A stretch of DNA of 64,000 nucleotides from contig JAJKFH010003504.1 in assembly GCA_023333565.1 (NCBI GenBank), positions 4,364,005 to 4,428,004 of the forward strand, in the 5' to 3' direction. Below, piece by piece: positions 33,437-48,165 of this stretch. The stretch is from Puffinus mauretanicus (taxonomy: Eukaryota; Chordata; Aves; Procellariiformes; Procellariidae). The translations under genes and the position numbers were made by a program. The notes beneath the pieces were generated by a model, which saw only the letters and a program-made list of their open reading frames with translations, was not told the DNA's origin and did not search any database. Positions within the stretch are counted from its first letter, which is position 1; every line of letters begins with the position of its first letter.

Positions 33437-36400
33437 CACTCCAACATGATATGGCGTCATATTCAAGGAATAATTAGAGCTACTCTCTTAATCAGCACCC
33501 CACACAGGGCAGAACTGTGGAATTCCCTAATGACTGCCAGGGATCAAAGGGATCCAGACATACTTATTTTGCATTTCTTTTAGTTCTTCTATTATTTACA
33601 GTGTTCTTTAAATCAAAGCCATCAGTTATTTCCACACACACGTTGAAAAAGTCTATGCATATTTAAATGCTTTGTCATCAAGCATCTTTCAGTTTACTCT
33701 GTTTTAGAAATGATGAAAAAGAAACACATCACATTTCAATATTAGGCATGTTATGACAATTATTCTTTCTTCCATGTTCCCTATGACAGCTCTTCAGGCA
33801 AGCATCAATCAATAGATGTTTTCCAACTTCAAAGGCAGTGTTTGGCCTGTGACATCTCAGAGTTGCTTATCAATCAAGATATATTTGAGAGACAAGGTAG
33901 CATTTAGATACTGTGACTGCCCTGTTAAGCATACTTGTTCAATAAACAATACAAGTAAATAACATCGTGCTTGGAGCTGCCAACAAGCCAAAACTATAAA
34001 TTACTAGTAACCTTTGGCAAAGCTTAATTTATGCATTCCCATTCATGCCATAGTCATGTCTGACTGGATCTGTTTATGAGTGAACTCAGACTAATTTCTT
34101 CTTTAATTCCACTGATACATGCAGTAATACTTTATATTTTTGCTAGAAAATGAGTCACCTCCACATTATTCTCAATCTTTCCTCCCACCTTTGGGTTAAT
34201 TATGTAGTAGAGGGAGATAAAGTTAGGAACTGGGACTGAACCGAAGCATTTAATTCCCAGCTTCAGGTAGGGATAGTCTGATATACTCCTTGAAAAGCAA
34301 ATTTATACCCCTTTTTCCTCACAAAGTTGCAAAAGATCAAAATGATAGTGAAGAAAGCTTGAGATGAGGAAAAGAACTAATCACCCATGTTACTTACTCC
34401 CATATTGTCTTTTCCATGGAAAATCAATGGTTAGAACTTTCTAGAAAGAAAAAAATGAATGGAAGTTGGAGGCCCCTGCCAAGTTAAGCAGTTGGAGATC
34501 TTGGTCTCTACCTCCACAGTATCCCCGGCATAAGAGAGTCCAGATAACAGTAAAAACAAGACATGTCTGAGAACCTTCCAGGGTGGGTCACACAGTACTT
34601 TTCCTGTATAACTCTTCCAATTATCACAATTTTAATCCATTTCAATCTTCTGGTTAATAGAATAAGATGCATCCTTTTACCCTAAATCTTATCTGAATAA
34701 AACACAGGGGCCTGGTTAAAATATGGGAGCACCATTCCTAGCAAGAGGTGAACATTGTTAGCAAGAGCAGGACTGCTCTGGGTGTGTTGAGCTTCCCATT
34801 CTTTGGGTTACCTGGATGCTCTTCAACAGCACTGCAAGGGCCAGGTTGTTGCTGATCCGGTGCCAGATCTGGAGCAAGAGCTTTTCCTTGTCATTTCTCA
34901 TCTGTAGCTCTTAGCTGGAGAGTAGGGAGAAGAGATGAAACTCTGGGATCACTCTGAACATGTCACACTGCCATATATTTGAACAGGGAAAACCTACAGA
35001 AACTTTCTAAGAGTTGTAAGATTTTGTCCTCTGCTGGTAATAGATTGCCTTAACCACCCTGTGTCCAGCTGTGCAAGTCATTGAGGGAGTGATAATTTAT
35101 AAATAACACATTTTAGAAACCCATGAAAAAAGGCCTAAAATAGAAATTCCATCTACAGTGCCACATTTTTAGTGTCAAAGTGTTAGAAGGAGTTGATCGG
35201 TTCCCTGCTGGAGAGCTGGAATCTCATTTTTCTAATCCAGTAGAATCACAAGATATTAAACCTTGTGTTGTCACTGATGCAGGACTTCTTCCAACATCCA
35301 TTTTTTTCAGGTCAGTGTAGGAGGTGGTTGGGCTGGATGTACTACTCAGTAGTTTTATATGGTGGTCGTCAAAATCCTGAGGGAGTGCTTTCGTATACAT
35401 GGGAAGTACCTCAAGCTACATGTGCATCACTGACTGTTACCCACTGAATTGCGTTTCTGAACTGTTTTAGGATTTGTAATTCTTTGGTCTTGGCTATTCT
35501 TGACCCTGGAACAGAATTGAGGAGGATGCAGCAAACCTCCCTTGCATCTCATATTAGCATCTTGCCAGCCACATATTATAAGTGAGGCAGCAGATATGTA
35601 CGCCTGGAGAAGTCGAATGGTGGGTTGGTGGAACAGACTGTCCAAAACTCCTTATATTTGTAGAGAGAAATGTTTTGACTGATGCTTCCTGGTGAAGGAC
35701 AACTTAGACTGCTCCGCATACTATGAGTTAGTCAGTGTTATAGATTCAAACAAGCTCGCTACTGTTACTTCTCCACATTCCCCTTTCAAAAATAATATTA
35801 AAAGGTGGACCTCATCTGATCAAATGGAGACACCTACACATATGATCTCATCATCCAGTCTACTTTAATAATCAATGGGAGAGTAATGGGCACTTCAGCT
35901 CATTCTAAAATAGATACTGAAAATGTGCCAGATGTGTCACAATTTACAAGTGACTGTTTCTCCCTGTTGAGTAGAAAGAGAGCCTATGGGGAATATTTCA
36001 GATATAGATATTGATAGTGTGGATGTTTAAGGCTAGATTAAGACCCTAGGACCTGTCCTGGCAATGTTTGGCAAGACCGTTGGAACTGAGATTTGCTGCT
36101 TTGGTTTCTTTTCATGTTTTTCTTATGTGCTCTGAAATTGCTGTCATGAACTTTTCATAAAGGGATGCATTTTTTTTCCAAAGGCAAAAGAGTTTAAAAT
36201 ACTTTTGGCACAAAAGTTGCACAATACTAGTATACTAATGGCTGTAGTGGTTTATAATTAACCTCTCCACTATGTAGTTTCAATAATACTGTATTCATTG
36301 TAGTGCACGCAACAGAGATACTACCAGCTAAATAGTGTCTATAGACATATTTTCTTCGCTTTCTTCTCTGTGATTTATCAGTCTTCACAAAACAACATGA

Positions 36401-38864
36401 GACATGGCAGATAACGTTCTCCTCATAATTTGCTTGATGCTGGTGTAAGTAAGAGGTAACAAGAATGGAATTGATAGAATAATGCCAATACAAAACTGCA
36501 TGTTCAAGATCAGGATTAGGCTCTTTTTATTTCTTCTGAACTCATAGGCCCCTAATTAGGCAAGTTCTTTTGCAGTAATACTAGTGGAATAGTATTGAGG
36601 ATTGGCTAAATTACTTGGTAGCTTTCTTACCAGCACCCTTACTTCTTGGATCTACTGAAGGTAATGTTAATCAATATACTTTCCTGCATTTACTGTAATA
36701 ACCCTTTTATACTAAAAAATTCCCCTTACTCAGAAATGTCAGCAGATAGTAATGTCCATTAGTGAGCTATGTCTTTGAAAACCTAAAGAAAAGGAGAGCT
36801 TAACAACACAAAAGAGCAGACATGGGACTTTGAATAAAATCGAACTTTTCCTTCGAAGCTAATGTTCTGTTTATTATCTGGAGCAGCAAGCGCTTGGAAA
36901 TCTTTTGCAGACATCCAGACTGAAAAGCAGAAGAATTATTCAGACGTCAGAGGATGCACAATACAACAGCAAATACTGATACACTAATTACTGTGCTGCT
37001 TTTGGGTTAATTGAAAAAAATCTGCCACTATTTATTCTCCTAAGACTAACATCTAGTTTACAGGCAAGCTCTATTAGTGGCTGCTTTAAAAATTAATTGA
37101 CCATATCACAGTATTGAGAAAAAGCTGCACTCAAAAGAGTTGCATGAAATCTCTCATTGTATTTCTCTGCAAAACCAACAAGGCTAAGTCCCTAAAGGAC
37201 TCTTAAGCCTTTTCACAAGTCAACTGCATTCAGAATAGAAATACATAGAAACACAATACCATTTAATGCGGTGACATGTTATTCGTGCAAATTCTCACAA
37301 TACAAACAGCTACAGTGTTTTATGACCATAAAAGTCCTAGTCAGACCAGGAACCAAAATGTTGGATGATCTGAAGATCCATAGAAAAACAGTCCCTCCCT
37401 TTTGCAACCTTTAGCTGCCAGGCCTGACCTGGTTATGCATAAATGATGCTTTCCTTTCTGGAGGAAGTGCTTCTGACTGGCTCAGACAGATATTGCTTCC
37501 TCCATCACCTACGTTTTTAAGCATTTGCTTCATGGTTTGAGGGACCTCTTGAGTCCGGCGATCGGAAGGCTGAATTAGCGAAGCCCAACCCTTCTGTGCC
37601 TGCCGTGCCCTCTGCGATTCAGAGCAGCATCAGGCTGCAAGGGCTTTAGGGGAAGCGTTATGCAAACCAGTAAATTCCGTATACTGGCAAAGATGTGAAT
37701 GTGAGGGCTAACCTAGCATTGCCTGGGGCTCTAGTGCCTAAGCATTGTGCTTTTCGTAGAGGAATGTGGATTCTCCTGGAACTCAGAGAGCGTAGCAAAC
37801 GCGAAAACATGCAGAATCATAACAAACAAAGCTCAGGGGATCGTAACAGGAGAGCAGTTAAAGCCATCTATGAATGTTATTATTCTGCTTCTTGTTCATG
37901 CTGCTCACTCAGATATGCACCCCGTTAATTCTGGGTTTACACCAGCAAATATAGCAAATTCTGGGAGATTTTCAAAGACACTTATGATATAGGTCCCTAC
38001 ACCAGTGAAAGTCAAGTGTTTGAGTTTGTGTATATTTTATGTCACTGAAAGTTTGCTTTTGCTGTGCTGATTTTTTTGTGTTTAAGATAGACTTTCATTC
38101 CAGCAAACTCCTCAAAGATTTGCTCCAGCTTCCTCTGAGGTGCAAATAAAATCAGGAACATGCAAGTTACAACTGGACTCTTGATAGTTCAAGAAAAATA
38201 AATTGTTATATCAAAGAGAAATTAGCCATTTGGGTGGTTTCAGCTCTGTTAATGTTTCTCTAATCTAAGCCATAATAGCAATCTCTTAAGTAACTCAATG
38301 CCATAGAAAGCAGAGCCTAATAGAGCTCTCAGATCTGTCTTGTATATTACACTGATCCAGTTCAAAAGCAGTTATTCTCATTAACAGAAATAAAATTATT
38401 AATTTGAATGCTTTCCGTGTCCTTGTGAAATATCCCTTCTGATACATCCCAGTCTTCATCTATAGGAAAGGCAAGAAGAAAAGGTTGTTTTCCTAATTAA
38501 AGTGGCCTGGTCAGAACAGAGTCAATAGCAGAAGTCCAATTAATGGCAAGAGAGGCAATACTGGATTAAGGCCCTTTGAGAGACCAATAGATTCAGCAGA
38601 AATTCAGGTCATGTCACCCTCTCGTTCCTACCAGTCTGTTTTAGAATTTTTAAGCAGTCACTGTCATTCTTTTGCTGATTAGACAACACATTTAAAGAAA
38701 AAGTAGAAGTCTATTTAATAGCCAGTTAATGGAGGGAAATTGTGCAGGTATTAAAGCAGGAGAGTCAAGACTTGTCCTGTTTTGGAGTCTCCAGATGTCA
38801 TTTTGCTGTCCTTGCTCTGCTTCAGCTTTTTTATCTTTACTATGGGCATAATATTTAGTCACCT
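33437..38864. other. Unique AT-rich non-coding DNA
   Basis: About 5.4 kb with no recognisable gene or mobile element. Long stretches have few open frames and many AT-rich words. It could be intergenic or intronic. Confidence 0.5.
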
Positions 38865-39500
38865 TTCAGGAGTGTTGTGCTGTCCAGCCAGTTGGCCCCC
38901 AGCAAGTACTGGTGCCTGGGACTATCCCATCCCAGGGAGAGGACTTTCTGTTTCCCTGTGTTAAACTTCATGAGGTTTCTGTTGTCCCATTTCCCCAGCC
39001 TGTCAAGGTCCCTCTATGAATGGCAATGCAACTGTTGGTGTTACCAACAACTCCTCCCACTTTATCATCTGCAAACTTGCTCAAGGTGCAGCCCGTCGCA
39101 TCATCCAGGTCGTTGATGAAGATGTTGAAGAGTATTATACCCAGTGCCGATCCCTGGGGTACACCACTAGTGACTGGCCTCCAGTTGGACTTTGTGCTGC
39201 TGATCAGAACCCTCTGAGCCCAGTTGTTCAGCCAGTCTTCAGTCCACCTCAACATCTATTTATCTAGCCTGTACTTCACTTTGTCTATGAGGATGCTATG
39301 AGAGACAGTGTCGAAAGTGTAACTAAAGTCAAGATTAAACAATGTCAACTCCTTTTCCCCATCCACCAAGCTAGCTGTTTCATCATAGAAGGCTGTCAGA
39401 TTTGTCAAGCATGATTTCCTCTTCCTAAATCCATGCTGACTACTCCCAATCACGTTCTTGTCATTCATATATATGTTTGGAAGTGGTTCCAGGAATATGA
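38865..39500 (-). mobile_element. Old CR1 LINE, internal RT fragment
   Basis: A minus-strand CR1 piece covering only the reverse-transcriptase core, with neither the 3' tail nor the endonuclease. The frame 39255-38968 has WLNNWAQRV, the motif SGVPQGSALG and FADD at 39075-39064. The residue that normally follows FADD (Thr) is missing, giving FADDK. Upstream (39468-39256) a second frame shows HGFRKRKSCLTNLTAFYD and a variant of motif A, DFSYTFD, with Lys to Tyr. Both ends fade without a tail or target duplication. It is old and inactive. Confidence 0.9.
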
Positions 39501-39787
39501 TGTACTTGTTACTATTCCATCACAGTACATGCATGATGAATGTGAAGTTTTCCTCTATAAATACGTGTGTATGCATATACACATGTATATACACATAAGG
39601 GTGAATCTGCAAAGCCATAGGTGGTAAAATGTATAAAATAGTCACAGAAAGAGTTTGAAAGTGGGAATTTGTAGGAGAAAATTGCTGGTGCACACACAGG
39701 GCTATAAGGTGATGCATATAATTAGTCTCCTGTTAAAATTTACATAGCTCTTTTTGTTCTGTATTCTGTTGTGGTAGACAAACTCAA

Positions 39788-39816
39788 GAGAGTCATCTCC
39801 TTGAGAGTCATCTCCT
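39788..39816. repeat. 15-bp tandem duplication
   Basis: GAGAGTCATCTCCTT is followed directly by GAGAGTCATCTCCT. A small local duplication. Confidence 0.85.
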
Positions 39817-42080
39817 AACAACAGCTTTCAGTTCTCTGGAGAGGCCCATGGCTGAAAACTACCCTGCTCGCATATCTTGACACTGAAGTATTTGTACTTA
39901 AAGGAGAGAATAATAGCTGCAAGGTCTGTCTTTCTTCCTGTCCTCAGCACAAGAAAGGATTCCTTCAGCAGTGTGTTTTTTCCCCTTGTCTGATCAATGA
40001 GCTCCCCTATCTATTATCTGTGGTCTTTACCCATTAATCTCCTAGCTAGTAAATCAGTTTGATTTTGACATTCTCTGTCTTTTGAACAAATCCTCCAGGG
40101 TGGAATCAGAGCTTTGCTTTCTAATTCTGGAAATTAGTCAAATAGAACAGTTCCTCTAACTTGTATGACAATTTTGGGACTGTCTGCATAAAACTTCTTT
40201 ATTCTTTTGGACATAGGGGACTTTTTTCTATGTCTGTGGCGTACTGCATAGCTCCATTGGGTGCACAGGGCTGTCTGTTGCCTCCTATGTTGGGCTGAAA
40301 CTCCAAGGAATTGTAGACTTGATAATCTGTCTGCCAAAGACAGAAATTTGACACTTTGGACTTAGTAAGGTGGTAACTCAGCAGATACCTCCTGGTGGAT
40401 TTAAAATTTAACTTCAGTAGGGTCCAACTGTTTGATGGAATGGTAGTGTTACATTTAGGTGTGGCACACACAGTACAGCATACGATGGTATTCCTGAAAA
40501 GCATGGAAAGAGCTTTTGATCTCTCAGGATCTATTGCTACTACAGACTTCTGAGCTGCCACGCAAGCTGGAGGAGCTCCTTCTCCCAGCCTTACCTCTGC
40601 ATTATGGTGGCAATTATTTGTGGGGCCACAAAACTTCAGGGGTGGGAGTTCAGCTCACTAGCTGGATTTCCCAGACAGCCCTTACTTGGTGAACTGACAC
40701 AAATGAAGGGGTGTCTTGGAGACATGAATGAGGAGTCAGGGTCAGACTGTGCTTAGACCAGCAATGGCACTGAGGAAAAAAATGATGCGGTACTGTCTCC
40801 ACTAAGGCATTGACAGGAAAAACAAATATCTCATTCTGCGTAGCGTGTGGTGTTTTTAAAGGTCACCAGGATGCAGCTTGAATGGAGGCAGCTCCCAAAT
40901 AGGAAAAAAAGTTCCAGATAAACAAAATCAAACCAACCTGCTTAGTGCAAGGCTGCACTTTAGAAAAATCAATCGGCTCCAGAAATTCACTGACTCAGAA
41001 GGCAGGGTGACCTTGTGAGCAAGGCATGAAAGCCAAACACGTCAAATCACAGTCTCCTTATACATTAGCAGACAAGTGGGAGCCACAGCTTCCATCTGTG
41101 AAGGGTGACCGTCCTGTGTCCCAGCTCTTTAGATCTGGGTTGTGGGCTGTGACACATCTACGGATCACCCAATGGCGTGAGTAACACTTAAAGGAACTCA
41201 TCAGCGAAGTGGTATGGCTAAACAAATCCCCAGATCGGTGAAGTCACTCCTCATAGAAATTTGGGTTTAGATAAGTGGCTTTCTGGTTTTAAGAGTGGCA
41301 TGAGTGGCTCTCCTGCTGTTCTGGTGCAGTCCCAGCTGTGGCAGCCGGAGAGCAGCAGCACTCCCTCCCTGTCAGAGGCAAGCCGCAATGGCCCTGCTGA
41401 TTCCTTACAGAAATCTTCCACAAGTGGAGTCTACCTGTTTCCTACACGGGACGTGATCGGTAAACCTTGCACCGTTTTTGATAGCGCTTGTAACCGGTGT
41501 CGCCTGCCCAGTTGTGAAGCTGCCCTGTCCCAAGAGCTGCTGTATGGCTGGAGCCCACCCGTTGTAGTGATGTAGTGAGCTGGAACGTGTGAAGCCACGT
41601 GCACCAGCCTTCATTTTTGTTGGTCTCTTGTAATCTCTTCAGTGACTGCTCCCACCTTGCCCGAAGCGAGATGGCTTGGGCTAGTTTTTTTGGGAACAGT
41701 TCTCCCCTGGGGGAGTTCTGCTCTCCTGACTCTTTGTCTCCGGTATTTCTCAGCTGTGTGTGCATGTGCGCAACTGGAGTAATAATGGTGTCTCTACAAA
41801 TTAATTCTCTCTTATATTTATTCTTCTAGAATAATATATTTATAGTTACCTGAGCTGCTTCTGACATTGTGAGCTAGCGTGAAGTCAATCACTCACTGCC
41901 ATCTTTCATCATGCTGGATTGCTTCAAATGCACTTATCTTGCAAATTGCACAGCAAGAATTCACTCTTCCTTAAGGGTCATTTTGAAAATAGTTTCCAAG
42001 AAGGCATTTTCTAGTCCAAATTGCCTCTATTCTTTTTCAAATAAAGGAATACTGCCTACAAAGGATAAGCACACATGAAA

Positions 42081-42113
42081 ATCCTGAATCCAAATATGCT
42101 TGGATTTCAGGAT
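42081..42113. repeat. Imperfect 13-bp inverted repeat (hairpin)
   Basis: ATCCTGAATCCAA and TTGGATTTCAGGAT are complementary apart from one extra T, separated by six bases. It could form a short hairpin in RNA. It is shorter than a typical microRNA precursor. Confidence 0.8.
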
Positions 42114-45100
42114 ATTTGAAGTCTGGATCCAAACTAGCTGGCTAGAGCTTCTTTCTCATTTTCCTTCACTCCCTTTAAGATTCATAGATTTTCCTGAGGC
42201 TTATTCACTGGCAGTAAGCAGGAGAAAAATGTACTCTCATGCAAGGGAGGGAGCCTTTTAGTGAGTAATTCATATTGGGAATAATCCAATTATAAGAATC
42301 ATTTGAAAAAATAATGGATTCTGAGCTACCTTTTTGCACAGCCAGTGACTTAACTTTGAAGAAATAGAGGAATCTATGTAAATCATAAATCTGTTGCATT
42401 CCACGGCTGATGCTTAGCATACTGAATGGCAGATGTCATTTATTTAAGCACAAAACAGATTAGTCCTTTTCTTACCAAAAATGAAACTACTTGTATAAGC
42501 AACAAGCCAGTTCCAAGAGGCAATTGCCCCACAGGAAGAAAGCATTAGGAGCATTCACCCACACCTAATAATTAGGGAAATGATCAGCGCATGATAGCTG
42601 ATAGTCTGTGCCTTATTACGTACTAGAGGCTGATGGACAGTGAGCTCACACTCCTAGTGAGCTCTGCCTTCTCCTTAGGCTTCACAAGCTCACCGTGGCT
42701 CTTTGCTAAGCCTGGAGGTCTACATCTCTGCTGAATATGGTCGCTGTGGTTTTGGACTTCCGTGTTCACGACTGAATCCGTCATTAAGGTGAGCCAGCAG
42801 GAAAGCTCACTTGTCTCTAGGACTCACTATGCCAAGATAGCTCTGCCGGTGCAGACGTTTCAATTTTCACACAGCAATTCACCTTGCAGAATAGGAAACA
42901 TAAAGCTGTTGTTCTGCCTCCCTTTCCCTCGCCCTGACCACTAGCTAAAATCCCACTTGAGATTAATCATAGCTATTTCTAAGCAGTTCAGCTTGCCTTT
43001 CTAGCCCACTCTGGCAGCTGAATTTGCTGCCAGAGCTGAAGGACTCCAGTAGGTGATTTCAGAAGTAGGTCATAGTTCATTAGCAGTCTTCCATCTTCAT
43101 CTTTCTTCATGCTATTTCCAAACCATTTAATTTATTTTTGTGGGACACAAATAACCCTGAACTGCCCATCTTGTTTAGCAGATATATTTATTTATTCCTT
43201 ATTATCGTCCATACTGTTTTGCAGAGAGAGGTGCCATCTACACAGCAGTTACAGCCTAAACTTCTACCAGTCCTTGTAATAACCTCCTTCTTCCACCTAA
43301 TCAGTCAGCCTGTATTCACTGGGGGCTTTTTATGCTTGCTACATGCCACTGCGTAGCACAAAACAAAATACATCAAATGACAGAGGAGGAGATGACAAAG
43401 GAAATGAATCACGGTAGTAGTCCAGTATACTACGTATACATTAAGTAACAAACAGTGCAGAATGTGATTTTATATTGTTTCTTACTTAATGCCATGCTGG
43501 AAGAGAGGTGTTAATATTCACACTCTCCTGCAAACTCTCAACCTTGTACTTTTAGCTCTGAAACATCTGCAAAATGTATCTTTGGTGGTCTTAGTGATCA
43601 TTGGAGATCTCAGAGGTCAGGAAGACCTTTGAAGATGAGACCAGCACTCCAGAGTTATTGGATCTGAAATGCAAGCATGTGTTACAGCCAATAGCTGACT
43701 CCACCTAGGCTGCCTGCACCATCATCCCAGTTTCAAGAGCCGAGGAGCCCTGTGTGAGACCAGCTTGGGTCCAACAGGTGTATTAATGCCAACCGTGCAC
43801 CACAAGGAAGCAGATACACCAAAAATGGCCTTTGTTTCTGTGGAGCAATGTCTGTGCTAATACGTACTCTTCAACGTACCCTGGCTTGGCATCCATGGCA
43901 TGGATAACATGCAGCACCGATGGTCCAGTGATGGGTAATTCAGAAATGCCTCTGTAAGTGCAAAAGACTCCAAAACTGGTCAGTGTTGCTCAAGGAAAGA
44001 AAGCGATGGGAGTGGTGTGGGGGACACTTCAATGGTAATGTGTTGCACATGTTGCCAAAACAGACAGGAACCTCCTGGGGGAGGCCATACTAAAATTTCC
44101 ACCACACATAGCTGAATCTGTAATGTAGTCAAGTAACATGGAAACATGTAGAGCATAAATATGATGTGTCCTCTTTTCCCTTCCCATCCTGAAAAAATAC
44201 ACTCCATTTTTGTCCTAGACTCCCAGAAGCGTTGCCGGCTTCACATGGTTTCATTCACATCAAGTTCTTTCTGAAACATCTTTAAGTGAAACAAAACGCA
44301 TTAATCTGCCTTGGCACTTTTGGTGATTTTTGGAAAACATTGCTCATGAGCTCATCAATCTGCTGTGTTATTTATGCTTTTGTTACTCCGATACACAGAG
44401 ATCTTTCACCCTCTCTTTCTCTTCCAAATTGCTGAATATTTTCTACAGACTCTTAAAATAGATAGCACTATGCTATTACTAATCCAGAGTGTCTAAGTTC
44501 TTCAGAGCATGTAAGCGATTTACCACAGCCTTCAGAAAGAGTGGGGTTGCCAGCTGATGTTTATGCATTTACCTGAAGGCAGCTCTCTGATACTGCGTGG
44601 ATACCGTGATGCAAAGTTTATGAATTTCCTAATCCTTCTGATTTTAGTAGCCCCTGCAATGACCTGAAGATAGATACTGTAATCAAATGTGATCTGATTT
44701 GTGCTGTTATCGCCCTCAGACAGCAGCTGTGTGTGTTTGAAGGCAGGAGCTTTAAAGCAGTGCCACCACTGTCTGGTAACAAAATCACAGAAAGAGTTGT
44801 GCTGAATGAGGAGCTCTGCTGGAGTAAGAAATGTCTTGTCAACGTAATAGCCACTTCGAGTGTCTGCCTCCGTTTAGAGGTTTTGCCTGGAGTCTTCTCC
44901 AACCATTTGCATACAAATTTAAACAAATATAACCTGTTTGTTGAAGCCTTAGACCTGTAACTCGCACTCTCCACTGCAAATTCTCACTCCTTGAGGACTC
45001 ACGACTCCCGAGAGGACACACTGGCTGAGTAAAGGCATCCTGAGGAAGAACCAGGTTATAAAACAGGCTCAAAATTTTAGCGGCTGTCTACAGGAGATGT

Positions 45101-48054
45101 GTTTTGGAGACAGCAGGGGTGGTCCAAAACAGGGCCAGGGCCAGAGGCAATAGCTGAGCAGTGGGGAGGATCCAGGGTCCAGTGTTTGAGTTGTCTCCCT
45201 GACCCTTTTTTCTTTAGCATTTGTGAGGCACTATATGATTTTCTCAGGTCGATGCAGTGTTTAATCACAACTATGTCTCAAGAGCCTTCCTAAGATCAGG
45301 CACGTCTTGCTCGGCAGCGCACACCAATGGCAAGTCTCAAACCCCAAAGAACTTACATCTAAAAAGACAAGGCAGAGGAGGAGACAGGAGAGAGAGAGGA
45401 GGGAGCACTGACAGGAGAAGGTTAGATCACCTGATAGGGAAAAAATAAGGTCAAGCTAGATTTCACTTTATACATTTTCTTGTACTTCATGTTATACGCA
45501 GCAGCTCTGAAAAGGCAGGTAAGCTCAAAGAAAAGTGCTCCTCTGTGCACTGCGGTGCCTCTCTTCACGGCTGGACTAGAAAAGGCGACACTGGTTTCAG
45601 CCCCTGGGACTCTGCACTGTCTCTCTAAGGTGACGAATGCGGGAGATGCCACAGAGGTTAACACAGCAAAAAGCATTTTTTGAAGCCTCCGGCATAACAA
45701 TTAACTACTCAACCACCTAAAGATGTAGGCCAGCGAGAGAGGAGGTTGCCAAAAGGCCATGATTAGATTATCTGAAAGACAAGAAGGGGAAACAGAAGGA
45801 TGAGCCAGGCTATGGAGGTACTTGGGAGTTAAGATTAAACCCTCTAAGTTGTGGTTTGGGAGTCCAGAACATCACATGTGGGCAGACTATTCAACCTTGG
45901 TATCCTCTTATTTGTAGAAGGGTTTTTACGGTGTGGTTGCGTGGTTTTGCAGTGGAGCAGAGGTAGATAACTGGCAGCACCAATTAAGGACAGGATCCAG
46001 GAGCCAGGCTAGCTGCTGTGCTGCCCACAGAACTGTGGTTTTTCCATGCTACTGAGAGAAGGACCCTCAAAAAGCAGCAGGTTGGGTGGGGTGTGTGTCC
46101 GAGTGGATAGGAACTGGGAGAGCAGAAGAGGAGCTGAGATGGTAGATGAGAGAAGACACGAAGGCTGGGGAGGACCAGTTTGGCCAAGATGAGAGGAAGA
46201 GCACTGGAGCTTAGAAAGCCTGTGCAGCCCCCAAAGTGCTGCACAAAGAGCTGCACAGCCAAGCTCCCAGTGAAGGCAGGAAAACACTGGTGGAAAGGCC
46301 ACCCTCTCCTGGAGCTGGGGTTAACTCTCACAACGTAGTCCCGGACAGCATCTCTCACTGTGTTTCTTGCCTATCTCAGAAAGACCAAGTTAGGGGTTTC
46401 CAGCCAAGGTGGTTGACTTCCAAACATTCATACACCATCCATTCCTGAAAGCCCTGTGGCACAGGGTTGTTAGGATGGGATGGGGTGGTGTGGGACTTTT
46501 CTCCCTACTGCAGCTTCTGCTGGCATAAAGCTGCATGATCAGTTAAAGCAGTGGACTTCAGAGGGGAACTGTTCTTTGGGTGCATTTCAGGCCTATCATA
46601 CAAAAAACAGTGATTAAAAGAAAAAAGGAGCTTCTCTGTTTTGCCATTTGATCACAGCTACATTTGCTTCCTGCCAGTTTGTCAAAGCTTAGTGGCAGCA
46701 GAAGGATCCTGCCAGTCTTGCTGCCAGTTCCTCTAATAGCAACTCTCGATAAATCCTTCCTTATGTTTTCTCCCAAATGGACCTGAACCAGAACCCTGTA
46801 TCTGAACACCTCCAAAGGTGATGAGAGAGGAGTGTTAGTCCAAATCAGAATCGAGTTCTGCTTGATTTTGGGTTGGAACTGGTCTCAAAATGTAGCGTGA
46901 GCCATCAGGGGACTTTGGGATGTCCAATACCCAGAGCCAGCTCTGGATCTGCACAGTGCGCCTAGTTTGTCACAAGGCACTGGGTGACTCTGATTTGCCA
47001 AGATATTGCTCATCTGATTAGCTGCAGAAAATATGTGCTATCAGGCCATTGTGAATGTGAAATAAATTCCATTAGCACAAATCTTCTGCTTTTATGTAAG
47101 AAAACACTTTCACAGGGTTGAAACAAGCACTTTTAACTTCATATTTTCTAATGGGCTGAGAGCCATCCATCAGTCTATGGCTGAGTCATGAGCAGCAGCT
47201 CATTATGCATCAGCATCTTGATTGCTTGTTGCTTTGATAAGTGTTGCTGCTTGCACTTTGATATGCCGATAGGCTGTTTTTCCAACGACAATTGCTTTTC
47301 GCTTTCTTACTATTATTATTGCTACTGTTAATTGCAGTCTGGTGGCTCTCTGAAGCGGCCCCATCCAAAAAGTCAGAAAGGCTTTACCTGGGAGCCTGAA
47401 ACTGTGGATGCTGTTCATCCACCGCATCTGTGCATGGAAGTACGGTGGCACAGGTCACAGCTCAGAAGCACAGCAGTGACAAGGCTGATGGACGTTGTTC
47501 TGTCCATAGGATGGGCAGTGCTGTCTCTATGTGAGAAGCAACTGCAATTTGCAGGGGCAGAAGTGTGAGGTCTTTAGAAGTCCTGGTGCCCTGACGAAGG
47601 AAGAGTGCAGGCAGATTTGCTCTTGCTGAGCTTCCAGATAGCAGAGCAGAGCTATGCAATAGTTGTTCTGAGCACATCTCATTGCAACTGAAGAAATCAC
47701 CTTGGATGAGGGGTTCTTTTCTATGCCTGTGTGGGTATCCTGCGTACGGCTGCTTTTGTGTAGAAAAGGATTGTACACAGAGAGGCTCAGGCAGTACAGA
47801 AAAATGACTACGGAAAGCCACATCTCAAATGGCACCGCAGCTAACTACCCAGCATCGTCTTCTACAGCCAAGCTGATGGTGTATTTTAATAGTACTGACC
47901 GTGCACATTGTAATTACTTTCTCCTGGAAGAAAAATTCTTCTTAAGTTTATCACTGAAATCCATTATTGGAAAACATGGAAATAATTTCTCAATATCCTG
48001 ATTTCCACCTAATCTTTTCAGCCTGAGAGAGGCTTGTACCCTAATTGGGTAAGA

Positions 48055-48165
48055 TCTCTTTTCTTCTACTTTTATTTTATTATTTATTTTAACTATTCAT
48101 TCCTTTTAATTTATTTCTATTTTTATCTTCTATCCTTCTATTTTTAATTTTATAATTTAATATAA
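48055..48165. repeat. AT/pyrimidine-rich low-complexity tract
   Basis: About 110 bases almost free of G on the plus strand, built of TTTTATTT, TTATTTC and CTATCC-like words. A further T run of 18 lies at 48615-48632. Confidence 0.85.

Noticed and set aside
41261..41575. 104-codon plus-strand open frame
   Set aside because: Ser-rich with no family match. Overlaps equally long frames on the other strand.
47332..47568. Possible exon after an AG at 47337
   Set aside because: The acceptor-like signal is weak, there is no clear donor, and the encoded sequence matches nothing known to me.
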